Of a DNA stretch of 16,953 bases, positions 1 to 6,782 are shown one piece after another; the stretch's first letter is position 1; every line of letters begins with the position of its first letter. A program made the translations under genes and the position numbers. Under the pieces are notes generated by a model. That model was not told the origin of the DNA and searched no databases. It worked only from the letters and a program-made list of their open reading frames with translations. The DNA comes from Nitrospirota bacterium (GTDB taxonomy: Bacteria; Nitrospirota; Thermodesulfovibrionia; Thermodesulfovibrionales; JdFR-88): NCBI GenBank assembly GCA_021790695.1, contig JAJYGJ010000204.1, positions 1 to 16,953 of the forward strand, in the 5' to 3' direction.

Positions 1-663
1 ATGGGCGAAGGCGGGGCTTTGCTTACCGATGACCCGGCGCTGAAGAGGATAATAGAATCATTCCGGGATTGGGGGAGGGACTGCTGGTGCCCGTCCGGAC
101 GGGACGACACCTGCAAGAGGCGGTTCCAATGGCAGCTCGGGGAATTGCCGCGCGGCTACGACCATAAATACACATATTCCCACTTCGGCTACAACCTGAA
201 GGTGACCGATATGCAGGCTGCGGTCGGCTGCGCCCAACTGGAAAAACTTCCGGCCTTTATCGAGGCGAGGAAACGGAATTTCAAGAGACTATATAAGGGG
301 CTTAAACCGCTTGAGGGCGTCTTTGTGCTGCCCAAGTCCGTCAAAGGGGCAGACCCGAGTTGGTTTGGTTTTCTCCTGACGGTTAAGGAGGACGCCGGAT
401 TCACGAGGGACGCAATCGTCAGGCAACTGGAGAAGGACGGCATCCAGACGAGGATGCTCTTCGCGGGCAACATAGTTAAGCACCCCCTGTTCGATGAGTT
501 AAGGAGGGAAGGCAGGGGCTACAGGGTCGCCGGCACGCTCGATACGACCGATTCGATAATGAAAAATACGTTTTGGGTGGGCGTCTATCCCGGCCTTGAT
601 AATGAAATGATCGATTACATGATCTCCCGGATCGCGGGGTTTGCGGACTGGAAAAAACTTTGA
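1..663 (+). CDS. rfbH: RfbH-like CDP-4-keto-6-deoxyglucose 3-dehydrase (5' truncated)
   Basis: This is the C-terminal half of an RfbH/DdhC (E1)-type enzyme. Known members use PMP and a [2Fe-2S] cluster to remove the C3 hydroxyl of CDP-4-keto-6-deoxyglucose, on the route to CDP-3,6-dideoxyhexoses (abequose, paratose, tyvelose, ascarylose). The visible 220 residues carry the fold-type I aminotransferase C-terminal domain. A Cys28-x-Cys30-x7-Cys38 motif matches the last three cluster ligands of E1. The family's first cluster Cys, and the His that replaces the PLP Lys, would lie upstream of the window. The family is about 430-440 aa, so roughly half is missing; the ATG at base 1 is an internal Met and not the start. 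The enzyme is cytoplasmic. The gene leads into an O-antigen-type operon whose next gene starts 106 bases downstream. A plain sugar aminotransferase is the alternative, but the cysteine motif argues strongly against it. Confidence 0.9.
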   Translation: MGEGGALLTDDPALKRIIESFRDWGRDCWCPSGRDDTCKRRFQWQLGELPRGYDHKYTYSHFGYNLKVTDMQAAVGCAQLEKLPAFIEARKRNFKRLYKGLKPLEGVFVLPKSVKGADPSWFGFLLTVKEDAGFTRDAIVRQLEKDGIQTRMLFAGNIVKHPLFDELRREGRGYRVAGTLDTTDSIMKNTFWVGVYPGLDNEMIDYMISRIAGFADWKKL

Positions 664-769
664 ATGCCGGAAAAGCCATGCCATAAGGATTTTGCGGGCA
701 TGAAAGAAGCGGCATCTGGCCTTCCATAAGAGCAAACCGGCCGGGTGGCGTTCACATATATGACAGAAT

Positions 770-3217
770 ATGATCGTGAAGAAATATATCGACCGGATTA
801 AAGACTTTGCATCAAAAAAAATAGCGCTCCTGTTTTGCGTCCAGACGGCCATGTCCGCCCTGGGCCTGGCAGTCCTCTGCTGGAAATCGGTGACGCTGGT
901 CAAGACCTGGCTTTTATTCGGCTACAGATCGAAACTCGCCCCATGGACTTATATCTTTTATCATCCCGTCAAGAGCAATTTATTCAACTATCTCGCACTA
1001 TGCGCTGCGGTTGGAGTATACGGAATTCTCATCTATGTCCTGGCCGGTCGCAAGAACATCGAACTTATAAAAAACAGGCTCAGGGAAAACCATGCGGGCG
1101 TCATCATCGGCGCAGCGGGCTCGTTATTGTGTTTGATATCGATGCTGTTTATCCATCCAAACAGTCTGCGCGTCCTCCTTGCCCTGGCGGTTTTCATAAG
1201 CCCGTTTCTGTCCTTTTTCAGGCCCGCGCTATTAGAGCGGGGCGCCATCCTGGCGTCAATATTGCTGCTGCTTCTAATGCTGGCCGAAGTCGTAATGGTG
1301 ATCGCGGGCCCTGTCCGGCTGGCTAACGAATACAGCGGCATGTACGGGGTGACATATCTGCGCGGACATAAGCCCGTGGACGATCTGGCGTTCCTGCAAA
1401 GGTTAAAGGGCCGGGACGTCAGGGGAGCGGTCGAGGCATTGCCCTTACTGATGGAAAGATACGGGTTGCCGCTAAATGCCGGGCCGGTAAAGAACATGAG
1501 TGACCTTGACAGTTTTGAGGGCATCCTGCAAGGTCTGAAGAAAACGGACCTGAGGGCGGCGCAGGATTATGTCCTCCGGATGATCCCTCAGGACCCTGGC
1601 CTGGAACAGATGATCTCCAACTCCCCCGGTTTCAAACAGGGCATTTCCGGCCTCTACAAGCTGGACGTCGAGGCCGTAAAGGAGTTCTATCTCCGCAACC
1701 AACTGGAATACAGTTTTCAGAACATGACCAGGGGGCAGATCAACCACATAGGCCAGATCCTAAACCCGATAAACGAGTATGAGGACGGAAGGCCATTGTC
1801 AGACATCTATATACAATACGGACTGGGCGACACCTTTATTTTCAAATGGACCATGGATTTGCTGGGCGGCATTTCGATAAACAATTACTATAAATGCTAT
1901 TTCTACTATATCCTGTATTTCGCCATTTTCCTGCTCATGCTCCACCTGCTCTTCAGGGACAGGCTCTATGTGCTGACCGGGGCGACGTTTCTTGCGGTTT
2001 CCTTTTTCGCCTATGGTTACATAGGCTTCATACTAGCTCCGGGGATAGTGCCCACCATTCATTTCTTCGATGCCGTCACATTGATATTCCTGGTCCTTTT
2101 TTTCAGGCGCGGCCCGTGGTATCTGGTGCCGGCAATGTTATTTTCCCTGGCGGGCGTGGCCATGGACGGGACCTTCGGCGCAATACTGGTGGCGGCGCTG
2201 GCCGGCGCCCTGGCGCTTTATTCCATTGAAAACAAGCGGGGCGCAGACAGGTTTCTCCTGATGTCGGCCGTCTTCGCGTTGATATTGTCGGGCGCGGCAA
2301 TCTTTCATTTAGTAGGGGTGGGCACTCTGGGGAAGACATTCCACTATTTTTTACTTGGGCTCTTTTCCTGGCACGCAAAGGACATCGTGATAGCCTGCAC
2401 CATGCTTTACCTGATCGTATCGTATTCATTCCTCTTTGCATTGAGAAACGTCAGGCATAAGCTGAAGTATATCTATTTGTTTACCTTTATTTACACCCAG
2501 GGCCTGTTCGTCTATTACTACTGGTCGGGTCTGACGAATCATTTCCCGATGGTGGTCCCTTTCGGATGCCTCCAGCTTATACTCATGGTTTACATATCCG
2601 AAAAGGTGTTTTTTGCAGGCCGGGCGACGGCCCTGAAGGCGCTCAATATATCGAAAAAACTGCTTCTTGTAGCGGCTGTGCTCCTGGCCTCGGGCCTCGG
2701 AGCGAAATATTATGTCCAAAAACTGGCATTCGGCAGGATTTTCACGCAGCACAAGGTCTATACCTGGGATTTCGACAGGGCGAGGCTGATAACCACCATC
2801 AATCCCGGGCCGATACGGCAGAGCATCGGATTGATCCAAAAATACAGTCCCGAGGACAAGGGCATCTATATAATTTCCAAATACGATAACCTGCTTCCTT
2901 TCCTGTCGGCGCGGGCCAGCCTGATGCCGTATTTCGAGATGCCGTGGCATTTTCTTTCGGATGCCGAAAGCCGGGAGTCCGTCGATCTGCTCCGGCAGCG
3001 GAGACCGCTATATCTGTTTGTCGACACGGACATTGACCGTTATGACGAGGACCCATGGGAGAGCATCTACAGCTCCAAGACGGACATTAACGAGAGGGCT
3101 TCCAGGATCGGCAGGTACGCTGAATTATATAAACTTTTCCAGGCCGTAAAAGGCGATTATGAAAAGATAGGCGGCGGGGCCCTTCTCTCCGTTTACAAAA
3201 GAAAAACGAAAAGTTGA
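770..3217 (+). CDS. Large polytopic membrane protein, candidate O-antigen polymerase or GT-C glycosyltransferase
   Basis: I do not recognise a named family for this 815-residue protein. Hydrophobic segments lie near residues 18-48, 70-92, 108-128, 134-150 and 157-182. A mostly hydrophilic region follows (about 185-370, probably periplasmic), then about eight more hydrophobic segments (about 374-645), then a soluble C-terminal domain (about 650-815). The large loop ends in a stretch with N332-P333 and a Q349-Y350-G351 motif that resembles the loop before the later membrane helices of GT-C/ArnT-like proteins. The C-terminal domain has a 'YIISKYDNLLPFLSAR' segment, also GT-C-like in flavour. It lies in an O-antigen operon before a flippase, where a Wzy polymerase or a lipid-linked-sugar transferase would be expected. 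The start at 770 has no clear ribosome binding site. The stop overlaps the next start (TTGA). Base composition looks more AT-rich than the genes to the right, as is common for O-antigen genes. The function is inference only. Confidence 0.85.
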   Translation: MIVKKYIDRIKDFASKKIALLFCVQTAMSALGLAVLCWKSVTLVKTWLLFGYRSKLAPWTYIFYHPVKSNLFNYLALCAAVGVYGILIYVLAGRKNIELIKNRLRENHAGVIIGAAGSLLCLISMLFIHPNSLRVLLALAVFISPFLSFFRPALLERGAILASILLLLLMLAEVVMVIAGPVRLANEYSGMYGVTYLRGHKPVDDLAFLQRLKGRDVRGAVEALPLLMERYGLPLNAGPVKNMSDLDSFEGILQGLKKTDLRAAQDYVLRMIPQDPGLEQMISNSPGFKQGISGLYKLDVEAVKEFYLRNQLEYSFQNMTRGQINHIGQILNPINEYEDGRPLSDIYIQYGLGDTFIFKWTMDLLGGISINNYYKCYFYYILYFAIFLLMLHLLFRDRLYVLTGATFLAVSFFAYGYIGFILAPGIVPTIHFFDAVTLIFLVLFFRRGPWYLVPAMLFSLAGVAMDGTFGAILVAALAGALALYSIENKRGADRFLLMSAVFALILSGAAIFHLVGVGTLGKTFHYFLLGLFSWHAKDIVIACTMLYLIVSYSFLFALRNVRHKLKYIYLFTFIYTQGLFVYYYWSGLTNHFPMVVPFGCLQLILMVYISEKVFFAGRATALKALNISKKLLLVAAVLLASGLGAKYYVQKLAFGRIFTQHKVYTWDFDRARLITTINPGPIRQSIGLIQKYSPEDKGIYIISKYDNLLPFLSARASLMPYFEMPWHFLSDAESRESVDLLRQRRPLYLFVDTDIDRYDEDPWESIYSSKTDINERASRIGRYAELYKLFQAVKGDYEKIGGGALLSVYKRKTKS

Positions 3218-4554
3218 AAATTCCGTATATTACAGATTCCCCGCGGTCCCGGGGGATTTTCGATGCAGATCACGTATATACCGCGCTTAACCACGCCCTG
3301 AAATCCGCTTACGTGCTGACCATCCTCCTGATGGTCCCTTTTTTTCTCACGGGCGCGGCGCAGGGTTACTGGTTTACCTTCATGAGCCTCGCGGCCCTGA
3401 TGCTCCTTGCGGACCTCGGTTTCTCCAGCCTTGTGCTTCAGTTCGCCGCGCACGAATTCGCCTTCCTGCGCTTTGAGGAAGGGCGGATAACGGGAAGCGA
3501 AGAGCACCTTAAAAAGCTGTCCACGTTTTTCGTTTTCTGCCTGAAGTGGGCCTTTGCCATTTTGCTTCTGGCGCTGCCCGGCGTGATGCTTGCGGGCTTC
3601 TGGCTCCTTTCAAGGAAGGCGTCCGCGGTCCCGTGGGCGGTGCCGTGGGTGCTTTATGTCCTGGGCAGCGCGCTCGCGTTCTTAAACGGGACGGTCCTTT
3701 ATTTCTTCGAGGGGTGCGACCGCGTCGGCGCGGCGCAGAAGATAAGGGTCAAGACATACCTGGTGATGACGGTCCTTACGTGCGGGGGCCTTGTTGCCGG
3801 CCTGGGACTCCTCACTCTCTCGTTTTCCATGCTGGCCGGTTCCCTGGCCGGAGGCTTCCTTATAGTGCGGGAGTTTAAAAGCGCCATGACGGACCTCCTG
3901 GCGCACGCCCGGACATACGTCTATTCCTGGAGGGGCGAATTTGTCCCCCTCTTCCGCAGGTATGCCGTGAGCTGGGTGAGCGGGTATTTCATCTTTCAGA
4001 TGTATACGCCGGTGATGTTCCGGTTTTACGGCCCGGTTGAGGCCGGCCGGATCGGGATCAGCATCACGTTGTGGATGGGGATATTCAGTTTCGCTAAAAT
4101 CTGGGTATACGTCGTCACGCCCAAACTGAACATGTTTGCCTCGATGAGGCAATGGCGCTCGTTTGACAGGCTTTTCATGAAAAGCCTGTCCCGTTCCTGC
4201 CTCACTTTCCTGGCCGGGGCGGGGGCCGTAGCTATCTTTTTCGCGCTGGCCGGCGGCAGGTTCGCGTTTACGAAGAGGTTCGTCGGCGCCACCTCAATGA
4301 CTCTTCTCGGGGCCGGCTGGTTCCTGCAAAACATCATCCATTCCCTGGCTGTATATCTTAGGGCCCACAAGGAGGAGCCGCTTGCCGTGCCTTCCTTCGT
4401 GTCGGCCGTTTACGTCTTCCCGGCGACGCTGCTCTGCGCCAGGTTCCTTCCCCTCAGGTATTTTTTCCTGGGTTTTTTATCGAGTTACCTCTGGGGCCTG
4501 CCGTGGATTGCCAACATCTTCCGCGGCAAAAGGAGGAGCCATGAAGAGGGATAA
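3214..4554 (+). CDS. wzx: Wzx-like O-antigen flippase (MOP superfamily)
   Basis: This 446-residue polytopic inner-membrane protein has about twelve hydrophobic segments, normal for Wzx/RfbX proteins that flip undecaprenyl-PP-linked O-units to the periplasm. The N-terminal third has the pattern 'GYWFTFMSLAALMLLADLGFS', and near residue 260 a 'YFIFQMYTPVMF' segment. Both resemble bacterial polysaccharide flippases of the RfbX type. The start is a TTG at 3214 whose last two bases begin the TGA stop of the preceding gene (TTGA overlap), implying translational coupling; there is no obvious Shine-Dalgarno sequence. No better in-frame start precedes the first hydrophobic segment. It is followed 17 bases later by a glycosyltransferase. 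Sequence divergence in this family is high, so the flippase call rests on topology, motifs and context. A different MOP-family exporter is possible. Confidence 0.8.
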   Translation: MKIPYITDSPRSRGIFDADHVYTALNHALKSAYVLTILLMVPFFLTGAAQGYWFTFMSLAALMLLADLGFSSLVLQFAAHEFAFLRFEEGRITGSEEHLKKLSTFFVFCLKWAFAILLLALPGVMLAGFWLLSRKASAVPWAVPWVLYVLGSALAFLNGTVLYFFEGCDRVGAAQKIRVKTYLVMTVLTCGGLVAGLGLLTLSFSMLAGSLAGGFLIVREFKSAMTDLLAHARTYVYSWRGEFVPLFRRYAVSWVSGYFIFQMYTPVMFRFYGPVEAGRIGISITLWMGIFSFAKIWVYVVTPKLNMFASMRQWRSFDRLFMKSLSRSCLTFLAGAGAVAIFFALAGGRFAFTKRFVGATSMTLLGAGWFLQNIIHSLAVYLRAHKEEPLAVPSFVSAVYVFPATLLCARFLPLRYFFLGFLSSYLWGLPWIANIFRGKRRSHEEG

Positions 4555-4571
4555 GGCCGCCGTGGCATTAA

Positions 4572-5627
4572 ATGGATAACGCGGTAAGACCGCTCCTGAC
4601 GCTGGCGATACCCACATATAACAGGGCATCCTGCCTTGACGAATGCCTTGCGCATATATGCCCGCAGGTCGATGGCATCGGGAAAGATGTGGAGATACTC
4701 GTCTCGGATAATAATTCGCCGGACGAAACCGGCGGAGTCGTCGATAAATATATTTCAGCGGGCGCCGCCATAAGATACGTCAAAAACGAGGAGAACATGG
4801 GTCCGGACAGGAACTTTTTGCAATGCTTCAGGATGGCGCAGGGCAAATACCTTCTGATCCTGGGCGACGACGACATATTATTGGAGGGGTCTGTAAAAAA
4901 GATACTTGGTGTCCTTGAAAAGGACGACTACGGGGTCGTCCACCTGGCGTCATACGGCTTTGCCGGAGATTACCGCCGGGAGATGCCGCTGGCGCGCTTC
5001 GGGGGACACGAGGTTTATGATGACGTGAAAAAATTCACCGCAAAGGCCCATTATTTCCTGACCTTCACGTCGTCCAATGTGGTCAACAGGCTCCTCGTGG
5101 ACGAATCGATCGGCCTCGATGGGTTCTGCGGCACCAATCTCGTGCAGCTCGGGTGGACGTTCTCCGCCATGCTGAGGGCAAAAAAAAACGCGGTCGTGAA
5201 GGAATATCTGCTTGCCGCCAGATTGTATAATTCGGGTGGGTACGGGATTTGTGAGATATTCGGCAGGAACTTAAACAGGATCGCCAGGACTTTCATGGAC
5301 GGCGGGGCCGATGAGAAATGCTTCGATATCATAAACAAAAAGTTGCTGTCCGGGTTTTTCCCCGCCAACATAGCCAGGGCCAGGATGGGCGTCATCAGCG
5401 CCAGGAACGACTGCCCGAAGACCCTCTATCCGCTTTATCGCGGCTATTTGCGGTTCTGGCTCTTTACCGTGCCCGCCATGGTGCTGCCCCGGAGGGCGGC
5501 CTGGTTTTTATATTCCCTCGCCATGCGGTCCCGCACGTATGCGCGGCTGATCAAATCCTTTTTTGCCGGGCTTTCCGGCAGGAAACCTTTTCCCGGCGGG
5601 AAACCCGGCGGCGGGCGACGCCTTTGA
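4572..5627 (+). CDS. rfbV: GT2 glycosyltransferase, abequosyltransferase (RfbV)-like
   Basis: This is a cytoplasmic GT-A-fold family 2 glycosyltransferase of 351 residues. The nucleotide-binding start 'LTLAIPTYNRA' is at residues 9-19, the 'VSDNNSPDET' loop at about 44-53, and the metal-binding G98-D-D-D101 motif follows. The pattern 'NEENMGPDRNFL' before the acidic motif is typical of abequosyltransferase (RfbV)-like enzymes, which add a 3,6-dideoxyhexose to the lipid-linked O-unit. The RfbH-like gene upstream would supply a precursor for such a sugar. The C-terminus has a hydrophobic/basic stretch (about 300-330) suited to peripheral membrane attachment. The ATG at 4572 lies 17 bases after the flippase stop, inside a small ORF that begins at an AGGAGG-preceded ATG at 4541. 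The 3' end overlaps the next gene by TTGA. A run of nine A lies at 5180-5188. Donor specificity cannot be read from sequence alone. Confidence 0.85.
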   Translation: MDNAVRPLLTLAIPTYNRASCLDECLAHICPQVDGIGKDVEILVSDNNSPDETGGVVDKYISAGAAIRYVKNEENMGPDRNFLQCFRMAQGKYLLILGDDDILLEGSVKKILGVLEKDDYGVVHLASYGFAGDYRREMPLARFGGHEVYDDVKKFTAKAHYFLTFTSSNVVNRLLVDESIGLDGFCGTNLVQLGWTFSAMLRAKKNAVVKEYLLAARLYNSGGYGICEIFGRNLNRIARTFMDGGADEKCFDIINKKLLSGFFPANIARARMGVISARNDCPKTLYPLYRGYLRFWLFTVPAMVLPRRAAWFLYSLAMRSRTYARLIKSFFAGLSGRKPFPGGKPGGGRRL

Positions 5628-6553
5628 CCGGGCGGATAAGCGTCATAATCCCCACCCTTGAGGCGGCAGGCGGCATAGGCGGGCTGATCGCGGCAGTCAG
5701 GGCGCAGACCTTTGAGGCCGCCGAGATAATAGTGGTGGACTCTTCTTCGACGGACGGCACGGCACGGATGGCCCGAGAACTGGGGGCGAGGGTCGAGGTC
5801 ATCCCGCGGGAGAAGTTCGATCACGGGGGGACGAGGACGCTCGCGGCAAAAATGGCGGTCGGAGAGATCCTCGTTTTCCTCACCCAGGACGCCCTGCCCG
5901 CGGATGACAGGTCCCTTGAAAACCTCGTCGAACCGTTGCGGGAGGACAAGGGCATCGCCGCGTCTTACGGCAGGCAACTTCCGAACCCGGACGCGACGCC
6001 ACTGGCCGCCCACCTTCGGCTGTTTAATTACGGGCAGAGGTCTTATAAAAAGTCCCTTGCTGACAAGGCCGGCTTCGGGATAAAGACTGTATTCCTGTCT
6101 GACTCCTTTGCCGCTTACAGGAGGAGCGCGCTTGAGGCTGTCGGCTGGTTCGGCCAAAACCTCATTTGCAGCGAGGACTCCCACGCGGGGGCAAAACTGG
6201 TCCTTGCGGGCCACAGGCTGGCATACGCGGCCGACGCCGCGGTCTACCACTCGCATAATTACGGGGCTTTGCAGGAGGCAAGGCGGTATTTCGACACAGG
6301 GGTCTTCCATGGAAGGGAAAGATGGATTTTAAAGGAATTCGGAGGGGCTGGTGCGGAGGGCAAGAGGTTTGTCGGATCGGGGCTGCGCTACCTCGCGGAC
6401 AACGGCCGCCTCCGTCTGGCGCCGGAATTCCTTTTTCGGACCGCCCTGAAATATGTCTTTTACAGCCTGGGGAAAAATTACCGATACCTTCCACGCTTCG
6501 TAATCCGGAGGCTTGGCAATAACAGGAGGTGGTGGGATAAAACCGTCGCCTGA
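5624..6553 (+). CDS. GT2 rhamnosyltransferase-like protein
   Basis: This 309-residue family 2 glycosyltransferase has the signature of the RfbN/WbbL-type rhamnosyltransferases. It begins 'ISVIIPTLEAAG', then 'VVDSSSTDGT', 'VFLTQDALP' (the acidic metal-site region), 'SYGRQLPNPDATP', 'SDSFAAYRRSALEAVG' and 'SEDSHAGAKLVLAGHRLAY'. It ends in a 'VYHSHNY...RRYFDTGVFH' block with a catalytic-base-type ED. The probable role is transfer of L-rhamnose (from dTDP-rhamnose) to the growing O-unit at the cytoplasmic face. The start chosen is a TTG at 5624 that overlaps the previous stop as TTGA. The frame stays open upstream to 5318, but that part is antiparallel noise with no family similarity. The stop codon is part of the left arm of a Rho-independent terminator, so this is probably the last gene of the operon. 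No dTDP-rhamnose synthesis genes are in the window. Confidence 0.88.
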   Translation: MTGRISVIIPTLEAAGGIGGLIAAVRAQTFEAAEIIVVDSSSTDGTARMARELGARVEVIPREKFDHGGTRTLAAKMAVGEILVFLTQDALPADDRSLENLVEPLREDKGIAASYGRQLPNPDATPLAAHLRLFNYGQRSYKKSLADKAGFGIKTVFLSDSFAAYRRSALEAVGWFGQNLICSEDSHAGAKLVLAGHRLAYAADAAVYHSHNYGALQEARRYFDTGVFHGRERWILKEFGGAGAEGKRFVGSGLRYLADNGRLRLAPEFLFRTALKYVFYSLGKNYRYLPRFVIRRLGNNRRWWDKTVA

Positions 6554-6587
6554 CCCGGCCGCTTCAATCTTTTCTCCGGGTCTTTTT
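6552..6587 (+). terminator. Rho-independent terminator of the O-antigen operon
   Basis: A perfect 7-bp stem is visible: GACCCGG at 6552-6558 pairs with CCGGGTC at 6576-6582 across a 17-base loop, followed directly by five T (6583-6587). The left arm starts inside the TGA stop codon of the rhamnosyltransferase gene, so there is no spare sequence between coding and termination. The long loop is a mild weakness. Placement at an operon end, just before a new promoter, supports it. Confidence 0.72.
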
Positions 6588-6682
6588 GAAATTCACGCGG
6601 GTGCTTTTCCACGGCCCTGATGGAAAAAGCCGCCAGGACGCGGCCCCGCGGCCCGGGATTACCCGGTCTCGAAATTTCAAAA
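6584..6682. repeat. 99-bp segment bounded by 10-bp inverted repeats, internally hairpin-rich
   Basis: TTTTGAAATT at 6584-6593 is repeated exactly as its reverse complement at 6673-6682. Between them are two further hairpins. GCTTTTCCA (6603-6611) faces TGGAAAAAGC (6621-6630) with one bulged A. CCGGG (6653-6657) pairs with CCCGG (6662-6666) over a 4-base loop. No coding function is evident. The left arm overlaps the terminator T-run and the right arm overlaps the -35 region of the gmd promoter. It could be a MITE-like or REP-like repeat, or simply local regulatory structure. No second copy was seen in the window and no target duplication is evident. Confidence 0.45.
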
Positions 6683-6704
6683 GGGGGTGTTTTTCTTTTA
6701 TAAT
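6676..6704 (+). promoter_or_regulatory. Sigma70-type promoter for gmd
   Basis: A perfect TATAAT lies at 6699-6704, with TTCAAA (4 of 6 match to the -35 consensus) at 6676-6681 and a 17-base spacer. Transcription would begin near 6711, leaving a leader of about 70 bases before the GTG start of gmd. It follows the terminator of the upstream operon, so gmd-fcl probably form a separate transcription unit. Confidence 0.58.
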
Positions 6705-6782
6705 AATGAGTGTCCGGGATGGGTTCATCGCGGGCAAGTTCAATCCGGGGCGGGTTCAAGCGGAATGGGAGGAGAGGCGGAC

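Noticed and set aside
5318..5623. Upstream extension of the rhamnosyltransferase reading frame
   Set aside because: It overlaps the end of the preceding GT2 gene out of frame, and the family begins at the 'ISVIIPT' strand. The TTG at 5624 gives normal length.
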